From Borborobacter arsenicus (GTDB lineage Bacteria; Pseudomonadota; Alphaproteobacteria; Rhizobiales; Rhizobiaceae): 46,972 bases of DNA. The first letter of the stretch is position 1, and each line of letters starts with the position of its first letter. This document shows positions 1 to 7,827 of the stretch, piece by piece. The notes beneath the pieces are model-generated. The model saw only the letters and a list, made by a program, of their open reading frames with translations. It had not been told where the DNA came from and searched no databases. The stretch lies in assembly GCF_003934165.1 (NCBI RefSeq), contig NZ_RKST01000031.1, forward strand, positions 1-46,972, given 5' to 3'. A program made the position numbers and the translations under genes.

Positions 1-1
1 A

Positions 2-118
2 CTCAAACACTTCAGGGCGGTGGCCACAAGATACGACAAGCGTGACGACAATTTCCTCGCATCCGTCCAGCTCGCGTCAATCCGCATATGGCTGCGAACT
101 TATGAGTCGGTCACCTAG
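2..118 (+). CDS. IS5-family transposase, C-terminal fragment (5' part outside window)
   Basis: Reading from base 2 gives 38 residues and a TAG at 116-118. The peptide contains [19 protein letters not shown] followed by a segment ending [11 protein letters not shown]. This matches the C-terminus of two-frame IS5-type transposases common in rhizobia, where the Y(2)R(3)E(6)K-like segment leads into an ASIxIWLR tail. The 5' part and the left end of the element lie outside the window, so intactness cannot be judged. The stop overlaps the stop of the convergent lipoprotein gene (bases 115-118), so there is almost no room for a separate inverted repeat. The family call rests on the tail only. Confidence 0.75.
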   Translation, partial: LKHFRAVATRYDKRDDNFLASVQLASIRIWLRTYESVT

Positions 119-468
119 CGGCAGACGAATTTGACCCGTCCGCCCGACTGGGTTTCGTTTTGGCAGATCAATGGCCGCGCCGGCTCGGATTTCGCTTGCG
201 CCAGGGCGGCGGGAGGCGTCTTGCGGCGAACCGTTCTGGTCGGCGGCTTTTTCCTGACTACGATTTTTTGCTCAGGAGGCGCTGGCGGCGGCGGGAACGC
301 CGCCGGAACGGAACTTGCAGCCTGTTTGGGCTGAATGCCGAACAGGCCGGGCATCATATATTGTCGCTGGAACTCGATCGAGCCGTCCGAGGTCTTCGTA
401 CAACCCGCCGCACCGAGCAGTCCGCAACACGCGAAGCCCGTCAGCATCGTCCGCACCAAACCGCTCAT
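115..468 (-). CDS. small putative outer-membrane lipoprotein
   Basis: A 117-residue protein. The start at 468 is preferred over an in-frame ATG at 492 because a GGGGA ribosome-binding sequence lies just upstream. A hydrophobic N-terminus ends in a lipobox, LLGAAGC, with the lipidated cysteine at about residue 23. The middle is proline- and alanine-rich, then a basic [12 protein letters not shown] stretch leads to a C-terminal segment with two cysteines (ICQNET...VKFVC) that could form a disulfide. The likely location is the periplasmic face of a membrane. No enzymatic domain is visible and the function is unknown. It converges with the transposase fragment and overlaps it by a few bases. Confidence 0.75.
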   Translation of the reverse strand: MSGLVRTMLTGFACCGLLGAAGCTKTSDGSIEFQRQYMMPGLFGIQPKQAASSVPAAFPPPPAPPEQKIVVRKKPPTRTVRRKTPPAALAQAKSEPARPLICQNETQSGGRVKFVCR

Positions 469-609
469 TGCCCAGTCCCCTCCACACCGCATCGGCGAGG
501 CCGTCGGTCAACAAACGGCCCGAACGGGCGGGACGACAGCATGGGATTCTGTCGCCCTTGTGGCGAAATGCGATTCCCGACCGCCGTCGAACGGCAAGAA
601 AGCCGGCCA

Positions 610-1748
610 TCACGGGAGCGCAGACGCGAATCCCCCGGAATTGGACCACTGTTTCGCGGAAACGTCGTCGAAATCGTCTTCATGCGACCTGAAATCTTCG
701 GAGGAAGCGACCGCTCGCCGCCGTGTCTGGGACGGGCTTTCTCCAAAAATACTGCGATAGTAGACGGCAAATCGCCCGAGATCCGAAAAACCGTGATCGA
801 GTGCCGTGTGCGTGACGCTTGCCTGGGACGATCCGGGCATCCGCAGGGCACGGTGGACAGCCGAAAGGCGCCTCAGGCGCAGATAGGTCATCGGGCCGGT
901 GCCAAGCGTTTCGAAAAATGCACGATGAAGCGTGCGCCGTGAGACCATGAGCGCCGAGCACAGTTCCGAGATGTGCACCGGACGGGCCATGCCAAGCGCA
1001 TCGACATAGTCTTCCACGTCGCGGACCAGCCTTGCGCCGTTGCGGTCTCGTCTTTCGCCATGTTGCGATATTTCGCAGACAATCCCGGCGAGAAACGCTT
1101 CGATAAGCGATCGTCCGATGAAGTCGAGCCAGCCGGGGAGCGCGGCACAGTTCCCTCGCACAATTGGCGAACCTGCGTCGTGATCGCCGCGCGGGTTGCC
1201 TGTCGAATCGACGGTGTGGGGCGGAACCGGTAGATGCTGGCCCAGAACTGCGGATTCTCCAGTGCGGGTTCGCCGGCCATATGTGCGACAATTTCGTCTT
1301 CGCCGAGTGTGATCGTTGCGTAGCGCGAGTGCCCGGTAAAATGGCCTTCCTGCTCGACCGATTTCGGAAACACGATGACGTCGCCGGGGATCACGTCATA
1401 GTCCCATTGCGAGACCTCGCCGCTGCTTTCCAGCATCATACCGATCGTTATCGATTGCGCGTTCATGACGCCCCGCGCTCTTATGTCGGGGCTGAAGTCG
1501 CTGGCGCTGAGAGCCAGGGATCCGAGCCGGACATGCATCAGATGGCCGGTGAGCAAACCTGGCGCCAGTTGCACGATGCTGAGATCTGCTCCGTGCGTTG
1601 CCTCTCGAAGATCTTCTGCGCCGCGCAGTTCGAAGGAGTGGACACTAAGCCCAGTGGAAGGTGCACTGACGGGTGCGGATCGGTCGCCACATATGTGCAA
1701 CCTTGAATGATCGTCTTCCAGGTCGGCCTGGCGGCTATGCTCGGGCAT
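610..1748 (-). pseudogene. AraC-family transcriptional regulator, interrupted by a frameshift
   Basis: Two overlapping minus-strand frames together encode one AraC-type regulator of about 380 residues. From an ATG at 1748 the first frame gives a cupin-like N-terminal sensing region (VIPGDVIVFPKSVEQEGHF) up to QVRQLCEG near 1155. The protein then continues only in a second frame (NCAALPGWLDFIGRS...), which carries the double helix-turn-helix (ISELCSALMVSRRTLHRAF; VTHTALDHGFSDLGRFAVYY). One extra G in the G3 run at 1153-1155 would restore a single frame, giving EGNCAALPGW. The gene is therefore broken here, or the base was lost in sequencing. The target genes are unknown. It is divergent from the gene at 2005. 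Confidence 0.8.
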
Positions 1749-2004
1749 GCCAACACCCGCTCGTTGCCCCCCAGGCCACACCTTCCAAATACCATTTTTG
1801 GCACAAACTGCATAGCTGGGACCGTACGGACAATTTAACTTGCAAAAAGTCGATCTGGGCGGCGGCTTACTAGTTATCGTCCGAAGGATACGGAATGCCG
1901 GCAGGGTTTCACCGAATATAACAAGACGAAGGATTGTCGACCTGCTAGCCGCCAGCTGGCGAAGCATACGTTTCTTGGGCGCGCCTTTCGTGAGGGATGA
2001 GGCG

Positions 2005-2994
2005 ATGCACAATGTTGCGCAACCCAGCAAGCCCGACGAAGACGAATTCACCTCAAGGGTGCCGGACGAAGAGGTACGCACCGCCCTGGAGCGTTTGCTT
2101 GCGGATTCCCGCTTCCGTGCATCCGAGCGAAACCGCCGTTTCCTTCGCTTCGTCCTCGAGGAAGCGCTTGCGGGACGAGGCGACAGGATAAAATCCTACA
2201 TCATCGCCGTAGAAGTGTTTGGGCGAAGCGTCGACTTCGATGCCGAAACCGATCCCATCGTCCGGATCGAGGCGACGCGGTTGCGGGCCGCACTTGACAC
2301 CTATTACTCCGGTCCCGGCAGGGAGGAGACGATCCGCATCAGCCTGCCCAAGGGCCGCTATGTGCCCGCCTTCGAGGCAACGCCAGCCGACGAGGACCCC
2401 GCACCATCGCAGTTCGAGCCGCTTAAGCCGCTGCTGGCCCTTGGCAGGGCGCGGTCAGCGCGCGGATTGCGGCACTATGCCGTTTGGTCGATGGCCGCCA
2501 TCGTGCTTGCCAGCGTCGTATTCGGGATGCTCTTTCTTCGCGGTTTTCCCAGTCGATCCTCGCCCGAGCCTCAGACCACCATTCGCATAAGCCCCACGGT
2601 TGCGGTTACCAGCCAAGCCACGGAAAGCCTCGGCGCCCAGGGTCTCACGCAATCCCTGCAACTTGCGCTGACCCGCATCCGTGGAGCGCGCATCATATGG
2701 GTGCCGCCGAATGCTCCTGCGCTGGCGACGCCCTCCGATGAGTTTGGCGCGGGCAAGACATACGATGTCGCGTCCACGCTTCGAATTGACCGCGATACGT
2801 TGCGGGTTGTCTGGCGGCTGTCCGACGCCACGACCGGCGAAATCATCCAGGCGGATTTCATGGACCTCGATGCAACGGGCGGATCCACGATCGCCGTCGA
2901 AGATCAAGTCGCCCAGACCATCGCCTCGCGCATCGGTGCGCTGATGGATACCCCTCCCTCGAAAGGAAAGGGGGCCGCCGGACAGGTCAGATGA
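2005..2994 (+). CDS. membrane-anchored regulator-like protein with a conserved N-terminal domain
   Basis: A 329-residue protein. The start at 2005 follows a GAGG sequence, and longer in-frame starts run into the divergent promoter region. Residues about 20-120 form a conserved domain (SERNRRFLRFVLEEALAG; IAVEVFGRSVDFD; TDPIVRIEATRLRAAL; PKGRYVPAF). I know this domain from rhizobial proteins often labelled adenylate-cyclase-like, although no cyclase catalytic domain is present. A single transmembrane segment lies at about residues 155-178 (AAIVLASVVFGMLFLRGF). The C-terminal part resembles the FlgO-like fold seen in such proteins. The same N-terminal domain occurs in the TPR protein at 25978. 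A role in signalling or transcription control is inference. Confidence 0.7.
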   Translation: MHNVAQPSKPDEDEFTSRVPDEEVRTALERLLADSRFRASERNRRFLRFVLEEALAGRGDRIKSYIIAVEVFGRSVDFDAETDPIVRIEATRLRAALDTYYSGPGREETIRISLPKGRYVPAFEATPADEDPAPSQFEPLKPLLALGRARSARGLRHYAVWSMAAIVLASVVFGMLFLRGFPSRSSPEPQTTIRISPTVAVTSQATESLGAQGLTQSLQLALTRIRGARIIWVPPNAPALATPSDEFGAGKTYDVASTLRIDRDTLRVVWRLSDATTGEIIQADFMDLDATGGSTIAVEDQVAQTIASRIGALMDTPPSKGKGAAGQVR

Positions 2995-2999
2995 GCTCA

Positions 3000-3051
3000 C
3001 GACCTAAAGCGCGTCGCGATCTTTCAGATTCGCTTGTCCCGCTTTAGGTCG
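3000..3051. repeat. palindromic intergenic repeat, possible terminator
   Basis: Perfect 11-bp inverted arms CGACCTAAAGC (3000-3010) and GCTTTAGGTCG (3041-3051) flank a GC-rich spacer, followed by a T-run at 3052-3056. It lies between the convergent genes ending at 2994 and 3096. It resembles the short interspersed elements scattered through Mesorhizobium genomes and could also end transcription of the upstream plus-strand gene. Confidence 0.6.
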
Positions 3052-3095
3052 TTTTTGCGCATGTCTTTTTCCCGAATCCTGAATGTCGATTGGTC

Positions 3096-4337
3096 CTAGC
3101 CGCCGGGCGGCACTTTCGCTTCGGCCTGGTTCTGCAAGATTTCACCGACTGCCGCAGGTCTTGCGGGCTGGGGGCGAGGCTGGAGCACGTTGACCGGTGC
3201 CGATACAGTGGTCGCAGCGATGCTCCCGACTGTGTTTGCGGTGCCCAAAAGGACTGCGCTGATGCCTTCACCGAGGTTGACGTCGGTCGAAGTCAGGGCT
3301 TGTCCGGCAACCAGCCGCTCGCCGATCAGGTGCACGATCTCCGGGCTTTCCGCGAATTTGGCATGGCTCAGCCGGTCGCCTGTCCGCAGATTGGAAAGAT
3401 CGATCACGGTGATGCCGGCCTGTTCGAGGGCGCTGCGGTAGGGCTCCTCGGCCGGATTTATCGCACCAACCCGCTTCACGCCGCCGGAAATCAGCTTCGA
3501 CATGGCAAGCGCCTTGTCGTCCTGCGAAACGAAGATCGTGAACCGGGGATGGCTATCGCCCATTTCCGCCCATTGGCGTGCGAAGACGTTTACGTCGAGG
3601 TCCGGGGAGGCAAGGATCACATTCTTGATCTTGGCGGGAATCCGGCCGTTACGGATGCCCATCTGCCTCAGCGCTTCAACTGTCAACCAGGTCCCCATCG
3701 AATGGGCCAGCACGGTGATGTCACTGACCGAGCGATCCGAGGCGAGCACCTGGAGCGAGCGTTCCAGGGCGACGCGGGAGAAATTGGCGCTTTCCTTGTC
3801 GTAGACATAGTCGAACACGCTGCCGCGTGACGGCCAGGTGAACAGGATCGGCACGGCGTCCGCGTTCGAGTCATGGACGATCTGGGCAAAGCGGAGCACC
3901 GCATCGGCGAAACGATTGTTGAAACCATGCACGAAGACAAGCACGCGGCCGCTACGGGCCGCACCTTGACGAATCCATCTGCGCGCCTCGTCCGTCGTTT
4001 GCCGTTTGACGGCAATGACCGCGAACTCCTTTTCGGGGTTGGGCGGAACTTTCGTAGGCCACTGGACCGTTCCCGATTCCCGGGCACTATCGGGAGGGAT
4101 CGAGATATCTATGGTGGTCAGCGACAGGATCGGGCTGCGCTCTCCAGTGAACAAGGTTCCCGGATCTTGGGAGGGTTGGCGGCTCGTCGCAACCAGCATC
4201 GAGACCTTAGAGGCCGAGGCCGGAACCGCCGCCTCGCCTACCGGCTGAAACACGTTGGCCGGAGCGCTGCCGCAGGCGGTCAGACCAAGACAGCCCAGCA
4301 GGACGAACCACTTCGTTCCTTGAATTAGCGACATCAT
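3096..4337 (-). CDS. alpha/beta-hydrolase lipoprotein (DUF900 family)
   Basis: A 413-residue protein starting MMSLIQ; the second ATG at 4334 is equally possible. The signal sequence ends in a lipobox, LGLTAC, with cysteine at about residue 22, so the protein should be lipid-anchored. The central domain (about residues 85-330) shows the DUF900 hydrolase pattern: VLVFVHGFNN for the oxyanion region, ILFTWPSRG, and the nucleophile elbow VLAHSMGTWL with serine. An acidic residue in ASPDLDVNVF and a downstream histidine could complete the triad. The substrate is unknown. The last 80 residues are low-complexity and proline/alanine-rich. It is separated from the HAD gene by two intergenic repeats, so it is probably transcribed separately from the sulfatase operon. 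Confidence 0.82.
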   Translation of the reverse strand: MMSLIQGTKWFVLLGCLGLTACGSAPANVFQPVGEAAVPASASKVSMLVATSRQPSQDPGTLFTGERSPILSLTTIDISIPPDSARESGTVQWPTKVPPNPEKEFAVIAVKRQTTDEARRWIRQGAARSGRVLVFVHGFNNRFADAVLRFAQIVHDSNADAVPILFTWPSRGSVFDYVYDKESANFSRVALERSLQVLASDRSVSDITVLAHSMGTWLTVEALRQMGIRNGRIPAKIKNVILASPDLDVNVFARQWAEMGDSHPRFTIFVSQDDKALAMSKLISGGVKRVGAINPAEEPYRSALEQAGITVIDLSNLRTGDRLSHAKFAESPEIVHLIGERLVAGQALTSTDVNLGEGISAVLLGTANTVGSIAATTVSAPVNVLQPRPQPARPAAVGEILQNQAEAKVPPGG

Positions 4338-4411
4338 GCCGATGGTCCCCGTTCTCTCCCGGCCCCCGGCATCCGTTGCGCGCTAGGCCGGCACAACGTC
4401 GCTTGCCCTTA

Positions 4412-4461
4412 GAGCATCGGACCGAAAAGTGGACCCCGGTTTTCGGAATATTCCGATGCTC
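4412..4461. repeat. RIME-like palindromic repeat, copy 1
   Basis: Outer arms GAGCATCGGA (4412-4421) and TCCGATGCTC (4452-4461) enclose a nested inverted repeat, CCGAAAA (4422-4428) and TTTTCGG (4440-4446). The same CCGAAAAGYGG...GGTTTTCGG core recurs at 18357-18381, so these are two members of one repeat family. The element is noncoding and can form a cruciform or RNA hairpin. Confidence 0.7.
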
Positions 4462-4471
4462 AATCAAAGTG

Positions 4472-4515
4472 CTAGAGCGTCCTTAGTGCGTCCAATTGGA
4501 CGCACGGCGCTCTAG
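4472..4515. repeat. nested palindromic repeat overlapping the end of the HAD gene
   Basis: Outer arms CTAGAGCG (4472-4479) and CGCTCTAG (4508-4515) surround a perfect 20-bp palindrome at 4486-4505 (GTGCGTCCAA/TTGGACGCAC). The TAG stop of the minus-strand HAD gene (4514-4512) lies inside the outer arm. The element may therefore act as the transcription terminator of the 11913-to-4512 operon. Confidence 0.65.
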
Positions 4516-5519
4516 TCAAAGGGAAAAATCTTGCGCCAGTCAACTTTCATGTCGACGACGGTCCAGTCCCTGGTGTTGGCCTCGTCCAGCGCCTTGTCCA
4601 GCTTGCCTATGGGTGAGGTCCGGTCATAGGCATATTCACGCACACCGTCGGTGTGATGGACGAGGCCAACAAAGCGACGGCCGTCGCCGGCGGCGGTCCA
4701 TTCGAGCATCTGCTGGTCGCCATCGGAATTGCCGAAGGCGAAGATCGGTCGCCTGCCGATGAAACGGTTGATTCCGACAGGCTTGCCGGGGCCGTCATCA
4801 ACAAACTCGACCTTGGCTTCCTTCACGATCTCGGGCTTCCCGTCCGGCCCAAGCTGGAATTTCGTTGCGCCGGACGAGCCGACGACCTGCTCGGGCGGGA
4901 TGCCGTAGGTATGTTCGGCAAAGCCTCGCATGAATTCGACGCCACCGCCCGACACGATGAAGGTCTTGAAGTCGTTTGCCCTCAGATAGGCCAGCAATTC
5001 GAGCATGGGCTGATAGGCAAGGTCGGTATAGGGGCGGTTGAAGCGCGGATGCCGCGCGGTGGACAGCCAGTCGGAGACGGTCGCGGCGAAAGCCTCGGTC
5101 GTGGACCCCGCATGTGTCGCGGCCATGATCTCCCCCAGACCCTTTTCACCCGAAGCCAGGAGACCTTTCATGTCATCCGCCAGCAATGCTGCAAAAGGCT
5201 GCCGGTCCTTCCAATCCGGATGCTCGGGTGCCAGTGCCTTGACCCGATCGATCGCGAAAATGAACTGGAAATAGATCGGCTGTTCGCACCAGAGCGTGCC
5301 GTCATTGTCGAATACCGCGATCCGCTCCTCCGGTACGACATAATCCTCGCCAAGCGTCGTGACCGCATCGACGAAGGCAATGATGCTCTGTTTGGCCGCG
5401 CTGTCATCCCAGGAAGGCAACGGGTCCGCAGACGCCATGGCGCTGGCGGCCAGGACGAGGGTGATGCAGATAAGCAGTCGCTGTAACCAGGCCACCATGC
5501 CTCGCATCGCTTTCTCCAT
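4512..5519 (-). CDS. secreted haloacid-dehalogenase-superfamily hydrolase
   Basis: A 335-residue protein. An alternative ATG at 5507 has a better GGAG ribosome-binding sequence. The N-terminus is a signal peptide (LLICITLVLAASAMASA) with cleavage predicted before DPLPSW, so the enzyme is periplasmic or secreted. HAD motif I is FDNDGT (Asp71 nucleophile, Asp73), motif II is FIVSGGG, and the motif IV region is FAFGNSDGDQQML. This makes a phosphoserine-phosphatase-like phosphohydrolase plausible; the natural substrate is unknown. It is the last gene of the eight-gene operon, 5 bp after the DUF1622 gene. The mature N-terminus ADPLPSWDD is nearly the same as the N-terminus of the formylglycine-generating enzyme two genes upstream. 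Confidence 0.85.
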   Translation of the reverse strand: MEKAMRGMVAWLQRLLICITLVLAASAMASADPLPSWDDSAAKQSIIAFVDAVTTLGEDYVVPEERIAVFDNDGTLWCEQPIYFQFIFAIDRVKALAPEHPDWKDRQPFAALLADDMKGLLASGEKGLGEIMAATHAGSTTEAFAATVSDWLSTARHPRFNRPYTDLAYQPMLELLAYLRANDFKTFIVSGGGVEFMRGFAEHTYGIPPEQVVGSSGATKFQLGPDGKPEIVKEAKVEFVDDGPGKPVGINRFIGRRPIFAFGNSDGDQQMLEWTAAGDGRRFVGLVHHTDGVREYAYDRTSPIGKLDKALDEANTRDWTVVDMKVDWRKIFPFD

Positions 5520-5524
5520 CGGGC

Positions 5525-5893
5525 TTATTCCGTTCTCGGCGTCTCGGCCTCTTCCTGCAGTTCGCGCACTTCGCGCTGGTCACGTTCCAGGAAGAAATTG
5601 AGGAAGGTTCGGATGACGGCGATTGCAGCGATCCGGCCGATATCGTCCCAGGTCGGTGTGCTCGACGTCTCGATGATGTCTGCGGCGAGCTGGAATGTGA
5701 GGCCTGCCACCAGCCAGCGGGAATACCGTATCCAGACGGCCCGAACCTCATGCTCGCTCTCATGATTCGAGATGAGCACTGCTGCGATCCTGAAGACAGC
5801 TTCGACCGTGCCGGCGACGATGACGAACAACGCTATGAGGTCGATAGCCGGGACGGCCAGTTCGGTCAGTCGCAGCAGCCATTCCCTGAGCAT
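5525..5893 (-). CDS. DUF1622 inner-membrane protein
   Basis: A 122-residue protein with about three hydrophobic segments (LAVPAIDLIALFVIVAGTVEAVF; YSRWLVAGLTFQLAADII; IAAIAVIRTFLNFFL) and a charged C-terminal tail rich in Glu and Arg. Length and pattern, with the FxLxADII motif and RTFLNFFLxxE end, fit the DUF1622 family of small membrane proteins. No biochemical function is established for the family. It sits 6 bp downstream of the formylglycine-generating enzyme gene and 5 bp upstream of the HAD gene, so it is co-transcribed with them. Confidence 0.8.
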   Translation of the reverse strand: MLREWLLRLTELAVPAIDLIALFVIVAGTVEAVFRIAAVLISNHESEHEVRAVWIRYSRWLVAGLTFQLAADIIETSSTPTWDDIGRIAAIAVIRTFLNFFLERDQREVRELQEEAETPRTE

Positions 5894-5899
5894 CGCATG

Positions 5900-6892
5900 C
5901 TATCTCGTGCTGTCGGGGCGCAGAATGCAGCGAAAGCCCAGATGCGAGATGGAGGTGTCGATCGGCTGCGCCATTCTGGCAGCGGGCCGATAGCGGCGGC
6001 AATAGTTCGGCGCACAAAGGTGCGAACCGCCCTTTGTGACCTTGCGCGGGATTCTCACCTCCTGTTCGGATGGGTGGTAGCTGTTCTCGCGAAGACCGCC
6101 GCGCGGGTTGGCCACCGTGCAGCAGGGGCTGTCGATCCTGCTGTGGTCCTGATACCAGTCGCAGGTCCACTGCCAGACATTGCCGGCCATGTCGTGGAGG
6201 CCATAGGCATTGGGGGGAAAAGAACCGACCGGTGCGGTGTATTCGAAGCCGTCATCGAGTGTGTTGCGATGGGGAAACTCGCCCTGCCATGTGTTGGCCA
6301 TATGGCGGCCGCCGGGTGTCAGTTCGTCACCCCAGACATATTCGGCCGCATCCAACCCGCCGCGCGCGGCGAATTCCCATTCGGCTTCGCTCGGCAGTTC
6401 CTTGCCCACCCAGCGGGCATAGGCCTCGACATCCTCATAGGCGACATGGACAACCGGATGGTCCTGCAGCTTCTTGATGCTGCTGGCCGGCCCGCGCGGG
6501 TGGCGCCAGTTCGCGCCTATCACATAGACCCACCAATTGTAGTGATTGCGGAGATCGACCGGGCCTTGTGGAGCTCTGAAGATCGTGGAGGATGGCGCCA
6601 GCATCTCAGGCAGCGCGCCGGGATAGTCGGCGGGATCGGCAGGCTTTTCGGCAAGCGTGACATAGCCGGTGGCGGCCACAAAGCGTTCGAAGTCGCGATT
6701 GGTCACGGTGAACCTGTCCATCCAGAAGTCCCCGACACGGACGCGGTGAGCCGGTGCTTCCTCCGGATAGTGACTGTCCGAGCCCATCAGGAATTCGCCG
6801 CCCTCGATCCACACCATGTCCCGAAAGCGCGTATCGGTTTTGCCTGTATCTCTGGCTTCAATATCATTCCATGAGGGGAGAGGATCGGCCAT
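5900..6892 (-). CDS. formylglycine-generating enzyme (SUMF1/FGE-sulfatase domain)
   Basis: A 330-residue protein filled by the FGE-sulfatase fold: FRDMVWIEGGEFLMGS at the start, ELPSEAEWEFAARGG in the middle, and NVWQWTCDWY followed by KGGSHLCAPNYCRRYRPAAR near the end. The two cysteines Cys293 and Cys298 match the catalytic C-x4-C pair of aerobic FGEs (copper-binding in characterised enzymes). Many SUMF1-domain proteins lack them. The expected reaction is oxidation of a sulfatase cysteine to formylglycine, and two sulfatase genes lie in the same operon. There is no signal peptide, so it acts in the cytoplasm before any export. The N-terminal MADPLPSWND resembles the mature start of the HAD protein at 4512. 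Confidence 0.9.
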   Translation of the reverse strand: MADPLPSWNDIEARDTGKTDTRFRDMVWIEGGEFLMGSDSHYPEEAPAHRVRVGDFWMDRFTVTNRDFERFVAATGYVTLAEKPADPADYPGALPEMLAPSSTIFRAPQGPVDLRNHYNWWVYVIGANWRHPRGPASSIKKLQDHPVVHVAYEDVEAYARWVGKELPSEAEWEFAARGGLDAAEYVWGDELTPGGRHMANTWQGEFPHRNTLDDGFEYTAPVGSFPPNAYGLHDMAGNVWQWTCDWYQDHSRIDSPCCTVANPRGGLRENSYHPSEQEVRIPRKVTKGGSHLCAPNYCRRYRPAARMAQPIDTSISHLGFRCILRPDSTR

Positions 6893-6901
6893 CTGTTCAC
6901 C

Positions 6902-7759
6902 TTAAATCTGGGCAGCATGAGTGTGCGTGCGCCATTTCACGTAAGGCACCGACACGATGGCGCCGATGATGAGATGGCTGAGCATCACCACCAGGGCGGC
7001 CTTCTCTTCCGGGAAATTGAGACTGGCGATGGCGATGGCGACACCTGGATGGCGCGTGCCGCTCGCCAGTGCCAGGACGGTGCGGTCTTCGGGATGCGGT
7101 CCGCCGAGCAAATGGCCGACGGCGATGCCGATGAGCGTGAAAACAGCCAGGGCGACGACCATTCCATTGCCGACCAGCGCCCAGAGCGCAGGCCAGGCGG
7201 TGACGAGGACGGGGACGACAGCGACGGCAAGCAACGCGGTCGCCGCCACCGAGATCGGATGCGCAATGCGCGTCGCCAATGCCGGGGCAAAATACCTGAC
7301 CAGAACGCCGGCGATGAGCGGAACGATCACCGAGATAAGGACCACTCCGCCGACATTGGCAGGAGGCTGGTGGATATCACGGCCTGTCGACATCCCCAGC
7401 AACTCGATGACGGTCGGCACGAGAATGATAGCGACGAGCGCCGTCGCGACCAGCAGTCCGATCGTATAGGATTCGCTGCCGCCGGCCTTCTCCTGCTTTG
7501 CCGGCAGCACAGGAGGCACAGGCGAGACAGCCAGCGCTATGAGCGCAATCTTCACGACGGGCTGCGGGTCAATCAACACTACGATCGCAAACGCGACCGC
7601 AAGCATGACGATGTTCATCGACAGGATCGAGCGCAGGAGGAGCGAAGGTCGCCGCAGCAGATAGGTGGCATCCTGAAACGTGGCAGCGAGCCCGAGCGCA
7701 AAGACGATCAGGAACATGCTTGCATTGATGGCGAACGGAATAAGCTGGGCCAGCGTCAT
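6902..7759 (-). CDS. BASS-type (bile acid:Na+ symporter superfamily) transporter
   Basis: A 285-residue, very hydrophobic protein with about nine or ten transmembrane segments and almost no soluble part. The pattern FALGLAATFQDA near the N-terminus, ALAVSPVPPVLP in the first half and LASGTRHPGVAIAIA in the second half is typical of the BASS/SBF family, which uses a sodium gradient to import organic anions. The substrate cannot be read from sequence. Its place between the FGE and sulfatase genes suggests transport of a sulfate ester, its desulfated product or another organic anion. It begins 68 bp after the sulfatase gene and ends 9 bp before the FGE gene. Confidence 0.8.
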   Translation of the reverse strand: MTLAQLIPFAINASMFLIVFALGLAATFQDATYLLRRPSLLLRSILSMNIVMLAVAFAIVVLIDPQPVVKIALIALAVSPVPPVLPAKQEKAGGSESYTIGLLVATALVAIILVPTVIELLGMSTGRDIHQPPANVGGVVLISVIVPLIAGVLVRYFAPALATRIAHPISVAATALLAVAVVPVLVTAWPALWALVGNGMVVALAVFTLIGIAVGHLLGGPHPEDRTVLALASGTRHPGVAIAIASLNFPEEKAALVVMLSHLIIGAIVSVPYVKWRTHTHAAQI

Positions 7760-7827
7760 GGCGTTCCTGTGGAACCCCCGTTCCTGTCACTCAGGCGGCG
7801 TACGACACGCCGCCCAAGCGGCGATAT

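Noticed and set aside
160-942. Long plus-strand frames opposite the lipoprotein and AraC genes
   Set aside because: They are arginine-rich with no domain, and lie antisense to better genes. High GC content produces such frames.
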